64,000 nucleotides of DNA from Seminavis robusta (lineage: Eukaryota; Bacillariophyta; Bacillariophyceae; Naviculales; Naviculaceae), in contig CAICTM010000408.1 of NCBI GenBank assembly GCA_903772945.1, positions 1 through 64,000 on the forward strand. The letters run 5' to 3'. The notes beneath the pieces were generated by a model that worked only from the letters and a program-made list of their open reading frames with translations, had not been told where the DNA came from and ran no database searches. The first letter of the stretch is position 1, and every line of letters begins with the position of its first letter. Of this stretch, positions 43,395 through 54,978 are shown one piece after another. A program made the position numbers and the translations under genes.

Positions 43395-44507
43395 ATGCCA
43401 AACATACTACGCCTCTTTCTCCTACTTACCGCCCTTCTGCTTTGTGCTGTCCATGGCAGCTCTATGCCTTCTGACTGTGATGATGATGGCGGGGACAACG
43501 AGTGCTCTGCCTACCTACCTCCAGCCCACAATCCTCACCTGACGCTTCGGAACGGGGTAAGAATGCCTCTGTTTTCGATGGGAGTGGCCCATGTTACCTC
43601 TGGATCCCCTCTTGTTGAGAACAATCGAACCTTTGTGGGATTTTCTCCCTCCAAATCATTTCGACAAATCGAACTGTCGCTCCAAAAAGGTATTCGATCC
43701 TTTGATACAGCCCTTGTGTATGGCACCCAACCACATTTGGGTCAAGTTCTGGGACAGTGGTGGGCATCCGGGAGACTCCAATCACGAGAAGAAGTGTTTA
43801 TAACCACCAAAGTTTTCACGTTTCCAGCACACAAATTTGGGCTGAAACGCAATCATCCATGGAATTTGAATGACCTGACACCCCAACAAGTCAGCATTCA
43901 AACAGAAGATTACATTGAGCAATGTTTGCACGAGCTGAATGTTGGCTATATTGACTTGTTGTTGATGCATTGGCCATCTGGACCAGGGCAGGAGGAAGGC
44001 ATCAGTAGACAGCGACGCTTGGCGGCGTGGAAGGTCTTTGAAGACTTTTATGATCGAGGTTGGGTCAGGGCTGTGGGTGTCTCCAACTTTTCTGAACGGC
44101 ACATTGATCAACTCATGCAAGATGGAGCCATCATTTGGCCCATGGTGAATCAAATTGAAGCTTCCCCATACCTCCAGTATGAAAGTATCCTCAGATATTG
44201 CCAAGATCACGAGATTCAGCCACAATCATATGCTCCCCTTGGAAGTGGATTGCTGAATGTTCAAGAGGATGCCGTTTTGCTGGAACTCGCCAATGTGCAT
44301 CAAAAAGATGTTGGACAAGTGGTGTTTCGGTATCTGATTCAAAGAGGATATGCCATTGCCTTTTTGACACAGTCACCAAACCGAATGGTCAGCAATTTGG
44401 ATGTGTTTGACTTTGAGTTGAATGAGGATGAATTGAAAGCAATCCACTCATTGAGCAGAGTCAATGCAACCTTTGGAGTGCCCACTCGGTATGAATTGCC
44501 ACGATGA
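43395..44507 (+). CDS. Aldo/keto reductase with signal peptide
   Basis: 370 residues, ATG at 43395, intronless. A clear signal peptide (MPNILRLFLLLTALLLCAVHG) is followed by a short acidic linker and a complete AKR barrel. The catalytic tetrad is visible: Asp and Tyr in FDTALVYGT, Lys in FITTKVF and His in LLMHWPSG. NADPH-binding elements follow (GVSNFSERHIDQL, NQIEASPYLQ, YAPLGSG). These enzymes reduce aldehydes, ketones or quinones using NADPH. A secretory-pathway or plastid-targeted location is unusual for the family. Cleavage would come near GSS/MPS; the residues after the peptide do not show the ASAFAP-type plastid motif of diatoms, so the ER or outside is favoured. Confidence 0.88.
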   Translation: MPNILRLFLLLTALLLCAVHGSSMPSDCDDDGGDNECSAYLPPAHNPHLTLRNGVRMPLFSMGVAHVTSGSPLVENNRTFVGFSPSKSFRQIELSLQKGIRSFDTALVYGTQPHLGQVLGQWWASGRLQSREEVFITTKVFTFPAHKFGLKRNHPWNLNDLTPQQVSIQTEDYIEQCLHELNVGYIDLLLMHWPSGPGQEEGISRQRRLAAWKVFEDFYDRGWVRAVGVSNFSERHIDQLMQDGAIIWPMVNQIEASPYLQYESILRYCQDHEIQPQSYAPLGSGLLNVQEDAVLLELANVHQKDVGQVVFRYLIQRGYAIAFLTQSPNRMVSNLDVFDFELNEDELKAIHSLSRVNATFGVPTRYELPR

Positions 44508-45557
44508 AATGGCCGTTGATGAAGCTTCCTGGATAACTCTTCGCAAGCACATTTTCTCCTCTCTGACCATGCATCTAGCTATGATAGTGCTAAGCAAAAT
44601 CAGCCGGCCCACGCAAACAGCAGCGCAGCTCGCTTACCATCACACCAGCCACTGATCTCTAGCCAGCGAGCACACTATTGAATGCACATGTCATCGTAGT
44701 AGTAGATATCGATCGGTTGCAGCTAGCCAATTTGACACAAAGTAGCCTCCTCCCGTCAAAGTACATGTAGCTAGCTTGGTCGTTCTGCTTCCGCTTACCA
44801 CGGAATTTTCATGTGACTGCCCTTGGAGGAGCGGAGAAATAGCGCCGCTGCCTGGGGAAATTTAAGTGGCGGCAAGCAAGCAAGCAAACCCCATTCTTGT
44901 AGACAAGCAAAGCAACTCCGGAACTGGAGCAGGGTAGCACTGCGGAAAGATAGGCAACCTGCTGACCGGACCCAAGAAATTGGCTGCCATGAAGACCACA
45001 AAGTCCCCGTCGAAGCAACGATGGGACCCCCGCCAGGAACCGAGGGATTGAGTCGATGCTTATAATAGTCCTACCGTGAAGAGTCGAGGCAACGGGCTCT
45101 TTGGATAACTCCACTGTGAGCCAGGTCAGTCTCGCACGCAGTCTGGCTACTGGTGGCTAGCTATCTGAGAAATTGATGAAGCATAAGATAAAGGAGATAA
45201 TTTGATTGCTAAATTGGTTAAAGTGGTGTTTTGATTGATTGAATGTGGTCTAGCTAGTTGCTAGTAGCGAGTGCAGCTTTGGGGCTTGTGTTGTCCGATT
45301 GAAAAGCGGCTTGTGTGAGGGCATCTGGCGGATCCGGACCATTGCGGCCGGATAAGGGGTGAGTGAGCTGCTGGATTCGATTCGAATCAGCGGGGATGCC
45401 CCTGAAGTGTTGGAAGTGCGCTCATTGTATGCACAACTATTGGAAGGGGATTCTTTTGCTGGTGCTTGTGTGGTCCAGGCGTGAAGAGGTCATCTTGCAG
45501 TGTGACCCGGGCCGGGGTCTTTTTGACTCCATGAGTGCAACAGCATCAGAAGCAGCC
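44508..45557. other. intergenic, no gene seen
   Basis: Only short frames. No RNA gene recognised. Confidence 0.35.
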
Positions 45558-45842
45558 TTACAGTCCGGCAAAGGAGAGAGGTGCGAGGAAAGCACAGACA
45601 CAGAGGGGTACCCATCGAGGACAGCAGCATTCTTCCTCAAGGAGTTCATAGGCAAGTGCCCGTGCTAGCGGGGTCTCCACGGGCTGGCAGTACAGAGGTG
45701 GTTCGTTATTGATCATGCCCTTGGCGGTATTGGAAGCGGTAGCTTGGATCATGGGCTGCTTGGGAGGGGCGAGCAACATCGATTGAGGTTGTCCGAGAGT
45801 CATGATGGCGGTGGTGGATGTACTAGTACGAGGGCGGCACAT
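45558..45842 (-). CDS. Small Cys-rich-tail hypothetical protein
   Basis: 94 residues from the ATG at 45842. Just upstream on the minus strand is a strong acceptor-like stretch (TTTCTCTCTCTCCTTCCAG), so a 5' UTR or short first exon with an intron is likely; the open frame continues to 46085 without this. The protein starts with a Ser/Thr stretch (MCRPRTSTSTTAIM), has a Gln/Pro middle, and ends with ELLEEECCCPRWVPLCVCAF, a Cys cluster that could bind metal or be lipidated. No family recognised. It may be a chance frame. Confidence 0.3.
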   Translation of the reverse strand: MCRPRTSTSTTAIMTLGQPQSMLLAPPKQPMIQATASNTAKGMINNEPPLYCQPVETPLARALAYELLEEECCCPRWVPLCVCAFLAPLSFAGL

Positions 45843-47486
45843 GATTGACTGGATTTCTGGAAGGAGAGAGAGAAAAAGATTCCAAAGAGAGAGTCTGCTG
45901 AGCAGTTGGTGTTGTTGGTTTGCTTGTTGGTTGCTTTGTGAGGCGACAGATTGTGAGCCTTCAATCCAAAACACTTCTTTTTCGATTTTGTCGTTCGCAT
46001 TGGTTGACGACTTCCCTTCTTCAACTTGCCTCTCTGTTCTTTGATTTCTCGAGGTAGTCGCAGGGGGCAGTCTTAGAAATCCCAAGCAGGCCGGAGAAAT
46101 CTAGAAGGATTGGCAGCAAAAGGGGTTCTAGGCTTTACTGCTGGAGAATAGTCCGCTGTGATCTTGCTGGTCTTAGAATTGTATTCCCGGGAATGGAACC
46201 TCAACCCTCAACCAAATGCTCATGACTTGCTCGCTCTTGCTCATAACAACTTTGTCACTGCAAGAGAAGCAGGCTTGCTAAATAAAGAACATCTTTAAGA
46301 CAGAGTTTGATCTTTCTGTTGAAGCTGATAACTGGAGAAGGCCCTTGATCTAGGTCTTGGGAGCCCCAAAGCTTGTTCTCTGTGCGTTTGATGCTCGATG
46401 GCCACACCAAGAATGTTAACAACAATGCTCCATCGCAACCTTTGCAGAAGTAAAAAGACGCGCGACTGTTTAACAGTGACAATGCAGCCGACATGCCACA
46501 GAACAGGTCCATGGAAGTTCTTGCTTTAGAAAGCGTTTTTTTGAGAATACCCCGACGCAAGTTTTGGTCAGAGCCTTCTCAGTGATCGCCTTCTGGTCAT
46601 GCTGTCGAAAGATCGGATGGAGTGGAGCGGGGAGAGCTGCGGGAGTCAAAATAGGGTGTCCCTTGCAAAAACGAAGAAGTTTCCTTTGGCTCTTTGGCTC
46701 AAGCAAGGAGCGAGCTGTGAAGTTGCATGAGCGGTCGCGGCAACTAACCGGTGGTTCGAAGAATGAAAACCATCATCATTCTTCTTCTGTCAATTGTTGA
46801 CAAAAGAAGGACGAGGCGAGGCAAGTCAAGGCAACGAGTGGATGGCTGCGAAGAAGCACTCCTCGTTTTCCTTCACTCACTGGTTTTCAAGTATCATAGA
46901 CTAGTAGGCGCACAGCCACAGAGAGAAAACGATCCATGCATCAAGAGGAGTGTACTTCTTTTGCGTATTTCGTGCTTTGAAGAAAACGACTTCATTCTGC
47001 GGCGACACTTCCTGGCTAACTGCTGCGATGAATTTCTTGCTAGCTAGCGGCGTCAAGGGAGGGCGGAACGGGCGCTCTGAAAAGCCCAGCAGTTTCTGCC
47101 ATTCTTGGCGCATCGCTCGTGGGAGTAGTGGGACGTGGGACGGCTGCGTCATCGATCGATCGTGATGGCTTGGCTACGGTACCGTGCAGTAGCCTGTGCT
47201 AACGCAGGCCCAACAGTTGGTTCTTTCCTCCTTTCTGTGCTGGGTGCAAACAAAAGGAGTTTCGTTTATCGTTTTGGTTGCCAGCTGCGCTTCTTTTGAT
47301 GGCTTCCATAAAGCATCCCAATCTCTATTCTCGTACCGATTGCTAGTAGGCCTTGCTGGTGTAGGGGATATGGGTATAAAAAACAAACTATCCTATACAA
47401 ATCAACTCTCCTAGCCCCCTACACGTTCTGCCGTCTTTGGTGTCCCAGGAGACTGTGCAAGGATACGGTAGGGGTATTTGGGGTGA
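45843..47486. other. intergenic, no gene seen
   Basis: About 1.6 kb. Its right end (about 47340-47486) is similar to 51262-51402, the corresponding 3' flank of the second LRR copy. Confidence 0.4.
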
Positions 47487-49784
47487 TCAAACAATTGTAC
47501 AAGGACACCAACTACATCCACAGAGATCCTCACTGCAATCAAATGCTAGACCTTCCCATGAAGAAATATTCCACCTGCCCAGGTCACACAGCTCTTCAGG
47601 AATGGTTCCTGTGACACCAGTTGAATTGATTGTCAGGCCAGTCAAGTTAAGAGACCCCAATTCATGTGGAAGACTCCCGGTAAGATCGTTTTGATGCAAA
47701 AGAAGGTACTTTGCATTCGATAGGAGCCCAAGCTCTGAAGGAATCTGACCTTGCAGTTGATTCTCACTCAAAAACAGCCAGAGTAGGTTAGATAGTAAAC
47801 CCAGCTCACTTGGGATGGCCCCAGTCAGGGAGTTTTGAGCAAGGTCCAGCCGAACACCCTCAGCACATCTTCCCAATTCAGTTGGAATCGATCCCGTTAG
47901 CAAGTTCTGAGACATCATAACACCATTTAAACCCAATTGAAGTACACCCGCCACAATGTTCAGAAGAGCCTCTTTACCAGTGATATCATAACCCTTGGGA
48001 GCCTTCTCCTCCAGCAAAGCAAAAAACTTTGGTTTGTACAACATGGTATCTTGCAAAAGCATGCCCAGTTCTGAAGGAATTGTGCCGGTGAGCATGTTAG
48101 AATGGAGGCTTAGAATGTGATCACTGGTGAGTCCCAGCTCTGTTGGAATCGTGGATTCCAGCTCATTTCCTTCAAAATAGATGCCCAAGGGAGTAATAAG
48201 ACCGAGTTCTGATGGTATTTGCCCCCCAAGCCCGGAGAACCCTAACTCCAACACAGTCATGTTTTTCAGCATGCTCAGCTGGGATGGGATTGTGCCATGG
48301 AAGGTGTTATTCTCTGTTTTAAGACTCAGGAGTTTGGTGAGTTGGCCAAGCTCCGTAGGTAGCTCGCCAGTCATTGTATTTTCTGAGAACATCAGAATTT
48401 CAAGCCGATGAAGGTTGCCAATCTCCGAAGGGATGGGGCCCCTCAGCCTTGGATTGGCACTGAGATCTATTGACCTTAGAGACGTCAGGAGAGACAACTC
48501 TGGAGGTATAGTTCCCTCCAGGCTGTTATTGACAAGCCACAGATGATTCAGCTGATGGCTTGTTTCTTCAAATATTCCATACTTGTGGTGGTAAAGGAGG
48601 TCGTGCCAATCCAATTCTCCTCCAACCGTATGATTGGAGTACCAATCAGATTCATTGAACTTGTATGACAACCAATTCTCTGTCGATTTCCAGCTTGTTT
48701 CTCCTCCTGTAGCATAGTAGAAGCAGGCAAGTGCAAACCTCTGCTTTAGCTGCCATGTTTCATAGTAGTCGAAGTTCGGGTCGTTGATAGTCCAGATGAA
48801 TGCCTTGGTTTGAGGAGAGACCAATGATGGGAAGAAAAATGTCCTGGCGTAAGTGTCAAAGTGGATCTCTTTGATGGTATAGTCAGGCAGCAACGAAAGT
48901 AGATAGGCTCTGTCTCTTGGAGAGCTTGAAGTTGGTGCTCCTGCGGGTGATTGGGTTCCCACTGGTATCTCAGGTGTTGGGCGGATGATGAAATGAATAG
49001 CACAAACTGCCAGCACAACCAGGACAACTACGAAACAACCACCAGTTTTATAGGGGGGCTCTGAGAAAGCACGCTCTGAGGAGGTGTGTTCAAGCTCTGG
49101 TTGGGGGAATGTGACTGGGGTGTCTGGGACTCGGGTGGCTCTGGCCAAGCCCGACTCTGGATCGTCTGGTACAGCTGGCAAAGGACGATTTGGTTCACTA
49201 TAGTCTGTGTCATCAATGAGGTTGGCATTGGATTCCTCCGCAGTGGAAATGCTGAGCCGGGTCACAGAATAGGCTCCGTGAGGGATTGGCTCTTCCAATA
49301 GATCTCTCACAGAAGTAGCAACCTCATTGGAATCTCCCACACCAATAGATCTGGCTACTGCAGTGTGATTGGACACATCATTATGAGAGACCAAGGATTC
49401 ATCACCAATTCGGGATGAATCTTGTTCCACCACCGATTCTTCATCTTCACTGTGGTCACTGCTACTTCCTGTGGGTTTTGTTCTGAAGAAGAGGAGACGT
49501 CCTCGGCTGATTCTTTCTACTGCGCTCTGTTGTGGCTGACCATCCGTGTCACGGTCGGCGTAATCATCAAAGGCTTCCCTGGCCTTGGTGAGTTCTCGCA
49601 TTACTTTGCCCATGATCAGGAGAGACTTGGTATCCGGTTGGCTCGACGCTGGATCTTCGTCCGTAAAGTGCTGGCTTTCTTCCTCTCCCGCACCACCATC
49701 ATCTTCTTGGTCCGCACCTTCCCTTTCATCCTCGACATTTCTTTCATCATCAGTGCTGCTGCTGCTTTCTTCTTCTTGACTCAT
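47487..49784 (-). CDS. LRR receptor-like protein, tandem copy 1
   Basis: 765 residues from the ATG at 49784, which matches the start of its paralogue at 53691 (the frame is open upstream, without similarity). The cytosolic tail of about 245 residues is Asp/Glu/Ser-rich with shared blocks (DEDPASSQPDTKSLL, KAREAFDDYADRD, FFRTKPTGSSS, STAEESNANL). One membrane segment lies near residue 250 (GGCFVVVLVVLAVCAIHFII). The outside part has the family cap (LVSPQTKAFIWTINDPNFD, QRFALACFYYATGGETSW, NWLSYKFNE) and about ten LRRs (LRGPIPSEIGNLHRLEIL; MTGELPTELGQLTKLLSL), then a Cys-rich end cap (FDCSEDLCGCSWCPC). No kinase domain, so any signalling would need a partner. Highly similar to 51403-53691 throughout, including the 3' flank. 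Confidence 0.88.
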   Translation of the reverse strand: MSQEEESSSSTDDERNVEDEREGADQEDDGGAGEEESQHFTDEDPASSQPDTKSLLIMGKVMRELTKAREAFDDYADRDTDGQPQQSAVERISRGRLLFFRTKPTGSSSDHSEDEESVVEQDSSRIGDESLVSHNDVSNHTAVARSIGVGDSNEVATSVRDLLEEPIPHGAYSVTRLSISTAEESNANLIDDTDYSEPNRPLPAVPDDPESGLARATRVPDTPVTFPQPELEHTSSERAFSEPPYKTGGCFVVVLVVLAVCAIHFIIRPTPEIPVGTQSPAGAPTSSSPRDRAYLLSLLPDYTIKEIHFDTYARTFFFPSLVSPQTKAFIWTINDPNFDYYETWQLKQRFALACFYYATGGETSWKSTENWLSYKFNESDWYSNHTVGGELDWHDLLYHHKYGIFEETSHQLNHLWLVNNSLEGTIPPELSLLTSLRSIDLSANPRLRGPIPSEIGNLHRLEILMFSENTMTGELPTELGQLTKLLSLKTENNTFHGTIPSQLSMLKNMTVLELGFSGLGGQIPSELGLITPLGIYFEGNELESTIPTELGLTSDHILSLHSNMLTGTIPSELGMLLQDTMLYKPKFFALLEEKAPKGYDITGKEALLNIVAGVLQLGLNGVMMSQNLLTGSIPTELGRCAEGVRLDLAQNSLTGAIPSELGLLSNLLWLFLSENQLQGQIPSELGLLSNAKYLLLHQNDLTGSLPHELGSLNLTGLTINSTGVTGTIPEELCDLGRWNISSWEGLAFDCSEDLCGCSWCPCTIV

Positions 49785-51402
49785 GCTTGGATCGTAACGT
49801 ACTACTTCACAAAGATCTCTCCTCCTGGTTTCCAAACTGGATTTTTTTTTAATAATGGCATCACCAATGAATTCACAGGATGCAGGACCGGCTAAGTAGA
49901 TCTTCGGTCCGATGAGCTCAATACGCTTTGAGTACCTTATCATTGCCGAATAAAGATATCTTCCAGGAAGACCGGTTTCGAAGCGTAGCTGCGGTAAATA
50001 TAGGGTTAAAGTTACATAGTACTCTGCATGTTTGTAGAAAAACTAAAGTTTACCGCAACTACATAAAATACAAAGTTTCTTCCAGCTGTCGGTGCAGATT
50101 TCAAGACCCAACTGGAAAGTAGGATCCTATCAAAATCACGTCTGAAATTGTTCCACTCGGATCCATTTCCTCCATTTCCATATCCGCTCTACTGTTTTTT
50201 TAAAAGTGCTTCATCGTTACCATTGACGTCAGTGGTGTCAAGAACAAGATGGGCATTTTGGCCGCTGTTATCTATTATGGGAGCAGTCTCCACATTCCCA
50301 TAATGCTTCCAGCGGAGGCAGCACGACGGCGATTTCCTCATGTCGACTCGATCTGAGGTTGCGGTGGGGGGAGATACCAACAGGGGAAAACAACGGTGGA
50401 GTGGCAGTCGTCGGCTGTTATCCTGATGGACGCCATTGCCGCCACTCAGATGTTGATTCGACCCGGTTGTCGGCTGGGAGTGCTGCGGCTGGACGGATAT
50501 GGCAACGACCATGGCGCCATGGTTGCCTCTTGTTACGGTAGCAGTGTCCGCTGACTGAAGGATAATGCGGCTGGAGTGACAACAAAAAACTACGGCGGAG
50601 ATCCTATCAACAATCTTCGTTATCTCCACGATGGTGGCTCCTCGTTGCTGCTTTCGAGCGGCGGTGATATTTCACTCCATGAAGTAACACAACGGTAGAT
50701 ACCACGGTAGAATTCATTCAATCAGCAAAGTGTACGAACAATGGTCCCAGCTTCAAGACGACAAGGGACTGGGGTGGTGGCTGCTCCTCATGTCGACTGT
50801 GGCCTGGAGTCAGTCCTCGTTTCGGCTGGGCGGAGACACCAAGAGGGGGGAAACGGCTGAGAATCAAGCCCAAGCCGATGTTCATCAACACGACGACTGA
50901 TCAACAGCAGTCAACGAGACGACATGGGACGACAGCCGCAAACACTACGATGCCGCGGAGTCGAGTCCAAGTTTTCCACACACTGACCATGCACTGGTCG
51001 CAAGAGCAACAAGAAAGCAACAACAACAAATGTGTGCACACTCTTTTGGGATGCGAGGGACTCAGATACTTGGTGCTACAGGAAGCTAACTGCTGGCTGG
51101 GCCGTGAACCATCCAGAGGAGCTTGATATCTACTGTACATGGGTTCCCACAACTTAGATCTCAGGTGAACCTATGATGCAGATCCTCATTCTAATATAGT
51201 TACTAATGGATGGTGCAGATCACCTTGTTGTGGGATGGTTGCGTCATAGGATTCCGAGTGCTAGTGGGCCTTGCTGGTGTACTAGTACGGGATACTGGTA
51301 CAAAAAACAACTATCCTATTATAAAAACAACTACTAGTATCCTATTGCCCCCCACCCGCAAGTGCACCTGCTGCCATCCAAGCCAAGCGGTGTTTAGGGT
51401 GT
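49785..51402. other. Spacer between the two tandem LRR copies
   Basis: About 1.6 kb without a supported gene. Two loosely similar stretches (around 50330-50400 and 50780-50860, both with TCCTCATGTCGACT) suggest a small internal duplication. Confidence 0.4.
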
Positions 51403-53691
51403 TCAAACCATTGTACAAGGACACCAACTACATCCACAGAGATCCTCACTGCAATCAAATGCCAGACCTTCCCACGAAGAACCATTCCACCTGCCCAGGC
51501 GACACAGCTCTTCCGGCATGGTTCCTGTGACACCAGTTGAATTGATTGTCAGGCCAGTCAAGCTTCCATGGCTTACCAGAGACCCCAATTCATGTGGAAG
51601 ACTCCCAGTAAGATCGTTTTGATGCAAAAGAAGATACTTCGTATTCGATAGAAGCCCAAGCTCTGAAGGAATCTGACCTTGCAGTTGGTTTTCACTCAAA
51701 CCCAGCCAGAGTAGGTTAGATAGTAAACCCAGCTCACTTGGGATGGCCCCAGTCAGGGAGTTGTGAGTAAGGTCCAGCCGAACACCCTCAGCAAATCTTC
51801 CCAATTCAGTTGGAATCGATCCAGTTAGCAAGTTCTGAGACATAATAACACCATTAAAACCCACTTGAAGTACAGTCCCCACCATGTCCAGAATGGCCTT
51901 GATATCATAACCCTTGGGAGCCTTCTCTTCCAGCAAATCATAATACTTAGGTTTGTACGATATATCATCTTGCAAAAGCATACCCAGTTCTGAAGGAATT
52001 GTGCCCGTGAGCATGTTGAAATGAAGGTTTATAACATGAGCCCTGGTGAGTCCCAGCTCAGTTGGAATGGTGGATTCCAGCTCATTTCCTTCAAACCAAA
52101 TGCCCAAGGGAGTAATAAGACCGAGTTCTGATGGAATGGGTCCAGAGAGATCCGAAGAAGCCAAATCAAGTACTATCATGTCTTCCAGCATGCTCAGCTG
52201 GGATGGGATTGTGCCATGGAAGGTGTTATTCTCTGTTTTAAGACTCAGGAGTTTGGTGAGTTGGCCAAGCTCCGTAGGTAGCTCGCCAGTCATTATATTT
52301 TCTGAGAACATCAGAATTTCAAGCCGATGAAGGTTGCCAATCTCCGAAGGGATGGGGCCCCTCAGTCTTGGATTGGCACTGAGATCTATTGTCCTTAGAG
52401 ACGTCAGGAGAGACATCTCTGGAGGTATAGTTCCCTCCAGGCTGTTATTGACAAGCCACAGATGATTCAGCTGATGGCTTGTTTCTTCAAATAGTTTAGA
52501 TGTGTAGAGGAGGTCATGCCAATCAACCCATTTCTCCAGAATATGATTGGAGTACCAGTAAGTTTCATTGAACTTGTATGACAACCAATTCTCTGTCGAT
52601 TTCCAGCTTGTTTCTCCTCCTGTAGCATAATAGAAGCAGGCCAGTGCAAACCTCTGCTTTAGTTGCCATGTTTCATAGGAGTCGAAGTTTGGGTCGTTGA
52701 TAGTCCAGATGAATGCCTTGGTTTGAGGAGAGACCAACGATGGGAAGAAAAATGTCCTGGCGTAACTGTCAAAGTGGATCTCTTTGATGGTATAGTCAGG
52801 CAGCAACGAAAGTAGGTAGTCTGTTGGAGTCTTTGGAATTGGTGCTCTTGTAGGTGATGGGGATCTCATGAGGGAGCTCATGAAGAGAATAGCAAAAACT
52901 GCCAGCACGACAACCCCAACTACGAAACAACAGCCAGCTCCATATGCAGACTCTGATAAAGCACGCTCTGAGAAGGCGCGTTCAAGCTCTGCTTGGGGGA
53001 ATGTGACTGGGGTGTCTGGGACTGGGGTGGCTGTGGCCAAGCCCGACTCTGGATCGTCTGGTACAGCTGGCAAAGGCCGATATGATTCTCTATAGTCTGT
53101 GTCATCAACGAGGTTGGCATTGGATTCCTCCGCAGTGGAAATGTCTTCAGGTCTGGATCCTCTCACAGAAAAAGCTCCGGGAAGGATGGGCTCTTCACAA
53201 AGATCACTCACTGGCAAAACAACCTCACTGGATTCTTCCAAACCGAGAGACACGGCTGCTGCTGTGTGATTGGACACATCCTGGAGTGTGATGGAATCAT
53301 CCATGGATTCATCAACATGTCTGGATGGATCTTCGGCCACAGCCGATTCTTCATCTTCACTACTACTGCCTGTGGGTTTTGTTCTGAAGAAGTGGAGATG
53401 TCTTGGGCTGATTCTTCTTTCCACTGTGCTCTGTTCTGGCTGATCGTCCATATCACGGTCAGCGTAATCATCAAAGGCTTCCCTGGCCTTGGTGATTTCT
53501 CGCATCACTTTGCCCCACAGCAGGAGAGACTTGGTATCCGGTTGGCTCGACGCTGGATCTTCGTCGGAATCGATCTTACTTTCTTCCTCTCCCGCACGGT
53601 CGGTATCTTCTTCGTCCGCACCTTCCCAATCATCCTCAACCCTTCTTCCATCATCACTGTGCCTCCTTCCTTCTTCCTGACCGTCACTCAT
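51403..53691 (-). CDS. LRR receptor-like protein, tandem copy 2
   Basis: 762 residues, ATG at 53691. Same layout as copy 1: acidic tail starting MSDGQEEGRRHSDDGRR, block PRHLHFFRTKPTG, membrane segment near residue 255 (AGCCFVVGVVVLAVFAILFM), cap, about ten LRRs and a Cys end cap (DCSEDLCGCSWCPC). The LRR part is nearly identical to copy 1; differences cluster in the repeat after MLTGTIPSELGML (a shorter insert here, YDIKAILDMVGT) and in the cytosolic tail, as if tail and one LRR insert evolve faster. Intronless and open throughout. Confidence 0.88.
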   Translation of the reverse strand: MSDGQEEGRRHSDDGRRVEDDWEGADEEDTDRAGEEESKIDSDEDPASSQPDTKSLLLWGKVMREITKAREAFDDYADRDMDDQPEQSTVERRISPRHLHFFRTKPTGSSSEDEESAVAEDPSRHVDESMDDSITLQDVSNHTAAAVSLGLEESSEVVLPVSDLCEEPILPGAFSVRGSRPEDISTAEESNANLVDDTDYRESYRPLPAVPDDPESGLATATPVPDTPVTFPQAELERAFSERALSESAYGAGCCFVVGVVVLAVFAILFMSSLMRSPSPTRAPIPKTPTDYLLSLLPDYTIKEIHFDSYARTFFFPSLVSPQTKAFIWTINDPNFDSYETWQLKQRFALACFYYATGGETSWKSTENWLSYKFNETYWYSNHILEKWVDWHDLLYTSKLFEETSHQLNHLWLVNNSLEGTIPPEMSLLTSLRTIDLSANPRLRGPIPSEIGNLHRLEILMFSENIMTGELPTELGQLTKLLSLKTENNTFHGTIPSQLSMLEDMIVLDLASSDLSGPIPSELGLITPLGIWFEGNELESTIPTELGLTRAHVINLHFNMLTGTIPSELGMLLQDDISYKPKYYDLLEEKAPKGYDIKAILDMVGTVLQVGFNGVIMSQNLLTGSIPTELGRFAEGVRLDLTHNSLTGAIPSELGLLSNLLWLGLSENQLQGQIPSELGLLSNTKYLLLHQNDLTGSLPHELGSLVSHGSLTGLTINSTGVTGTMPEELCRLGRWNGSSWEGLAFDCSEDLCGCSWCPCTMV

Positions 53692-54978
53692 TGCTTCTTT
53701 ACTTACTTTACTTATTGAGAAAGATATCAAGCCGAAAGAAAGAAAAAGTTCTGTTCCTTTTATGCGGGTTGGGATTGGGAGGAGCGTTAACCATGACTGC
53801 ACCGTGGGGTGAGTGATGGATGTTAGGATCGATTTGAGATGACCAGATGGACCTAAAGCGCGAGTCGAGCAGCCGGGAGAGCATAGCATTAGCCATAAAC
53901 TCATTCGTTTGCAGGGACCGGCTAAGCACATGTACCGGTACCGTCCCGTGAGATTTGAGTACCGAATTCCACGAGACGTGCGTTAGACGACATGAAGTCT
54001 GGATGCTCAAAAGGATCTTTGGATCTTTCTGTCAGCAAAGTACGACTGGGAGGTCCTCAGACCTGCTTTTACGGTACGATCTTTGATGTGACGACCGACG
54101 TCAGTGGTGTCAACTTGCCATCATCTATGAACCGCCACCTCCGGGTACCGTATCTCGGGGTTGGCTGCGTTCTTCGCCGAAAGAAACGGCGGAAAGAGGA
54201 GGACGATAATACCCATGAATAAGGGTTAGGGTTATCCCCGCTTTGATTTTGTGGATGTTCCTTTCAAACTTCCGAGGCGGATGTGGTGCCCACGGAAACC
54301 CTGCAGAATGCCCATACTACTACTGGTACTTCTTATGAAGGGATGCGTCAAACTAAATGTATTAGACACTCGTGGCTTGCTTATCAGTTTGATTTGCCCC
54401 AAAACGAGTAATAGCGTAATAGCAGAACCATGGCGAGAAACTACTGTACCGCGTTACCGCGTTCCAAACTCATCCCACGCGTGTCATTTCCACTACAGCG
54501 CCTAGCTAGTAGTATACATAGGATGCGTTTATGCGGCATCCAGCAGTAGTACGGTAGCAGATAGAAGATGTTGAAGGATCTACTGGAGTGGGCAGAATCG
54601 GTAGAGATCAAGTATGTTATAATAGCTTCAAAAGAATACACTACATGTATTCAAAAAGAAACGATACGTCATTTCTCCCGTCATGCATGGACATGTCCAA
54701 TCACAAATCATTGGCCGCCTTGGCAGAAGTCTCGTTTGAATTCTTTGGGGATGCCTACAGTTTGGCCATTTCAAATGGTGTTATGGTCGCCAAAAAAAAA
54801 ACTGAACGTCTAATAACGGATTCAGACGAGATGTGCTTGAGGACTACCCACGAGCTAAGGCTCGGGTATTTCCCACAGTCAAGTCTGCTCACCGGCCACA
54901 CTGGCCTCCTGAGAGGGTGCGACGCCTGTTAGCTATCTAAGATTTGTACACTGAGGTCGGAGCCATGATTCACACAAA
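53692..54978. other. intergenic, no supported gene
   Basis: A plus-strand frame at 54588-54932 looks partly protein-like (KSLAALAEVSFEFFGDAYSL) but has no family and no neighbour support, so it is not annotated as a gene. Confidence 0.35.

Noticed and set aside
54588-54932. 114-codon plus-strand open frame
   Set aside because: Locally protein-like (EVSFEFFGDAYSLAIS), but no family, no good start context and no splice partner.
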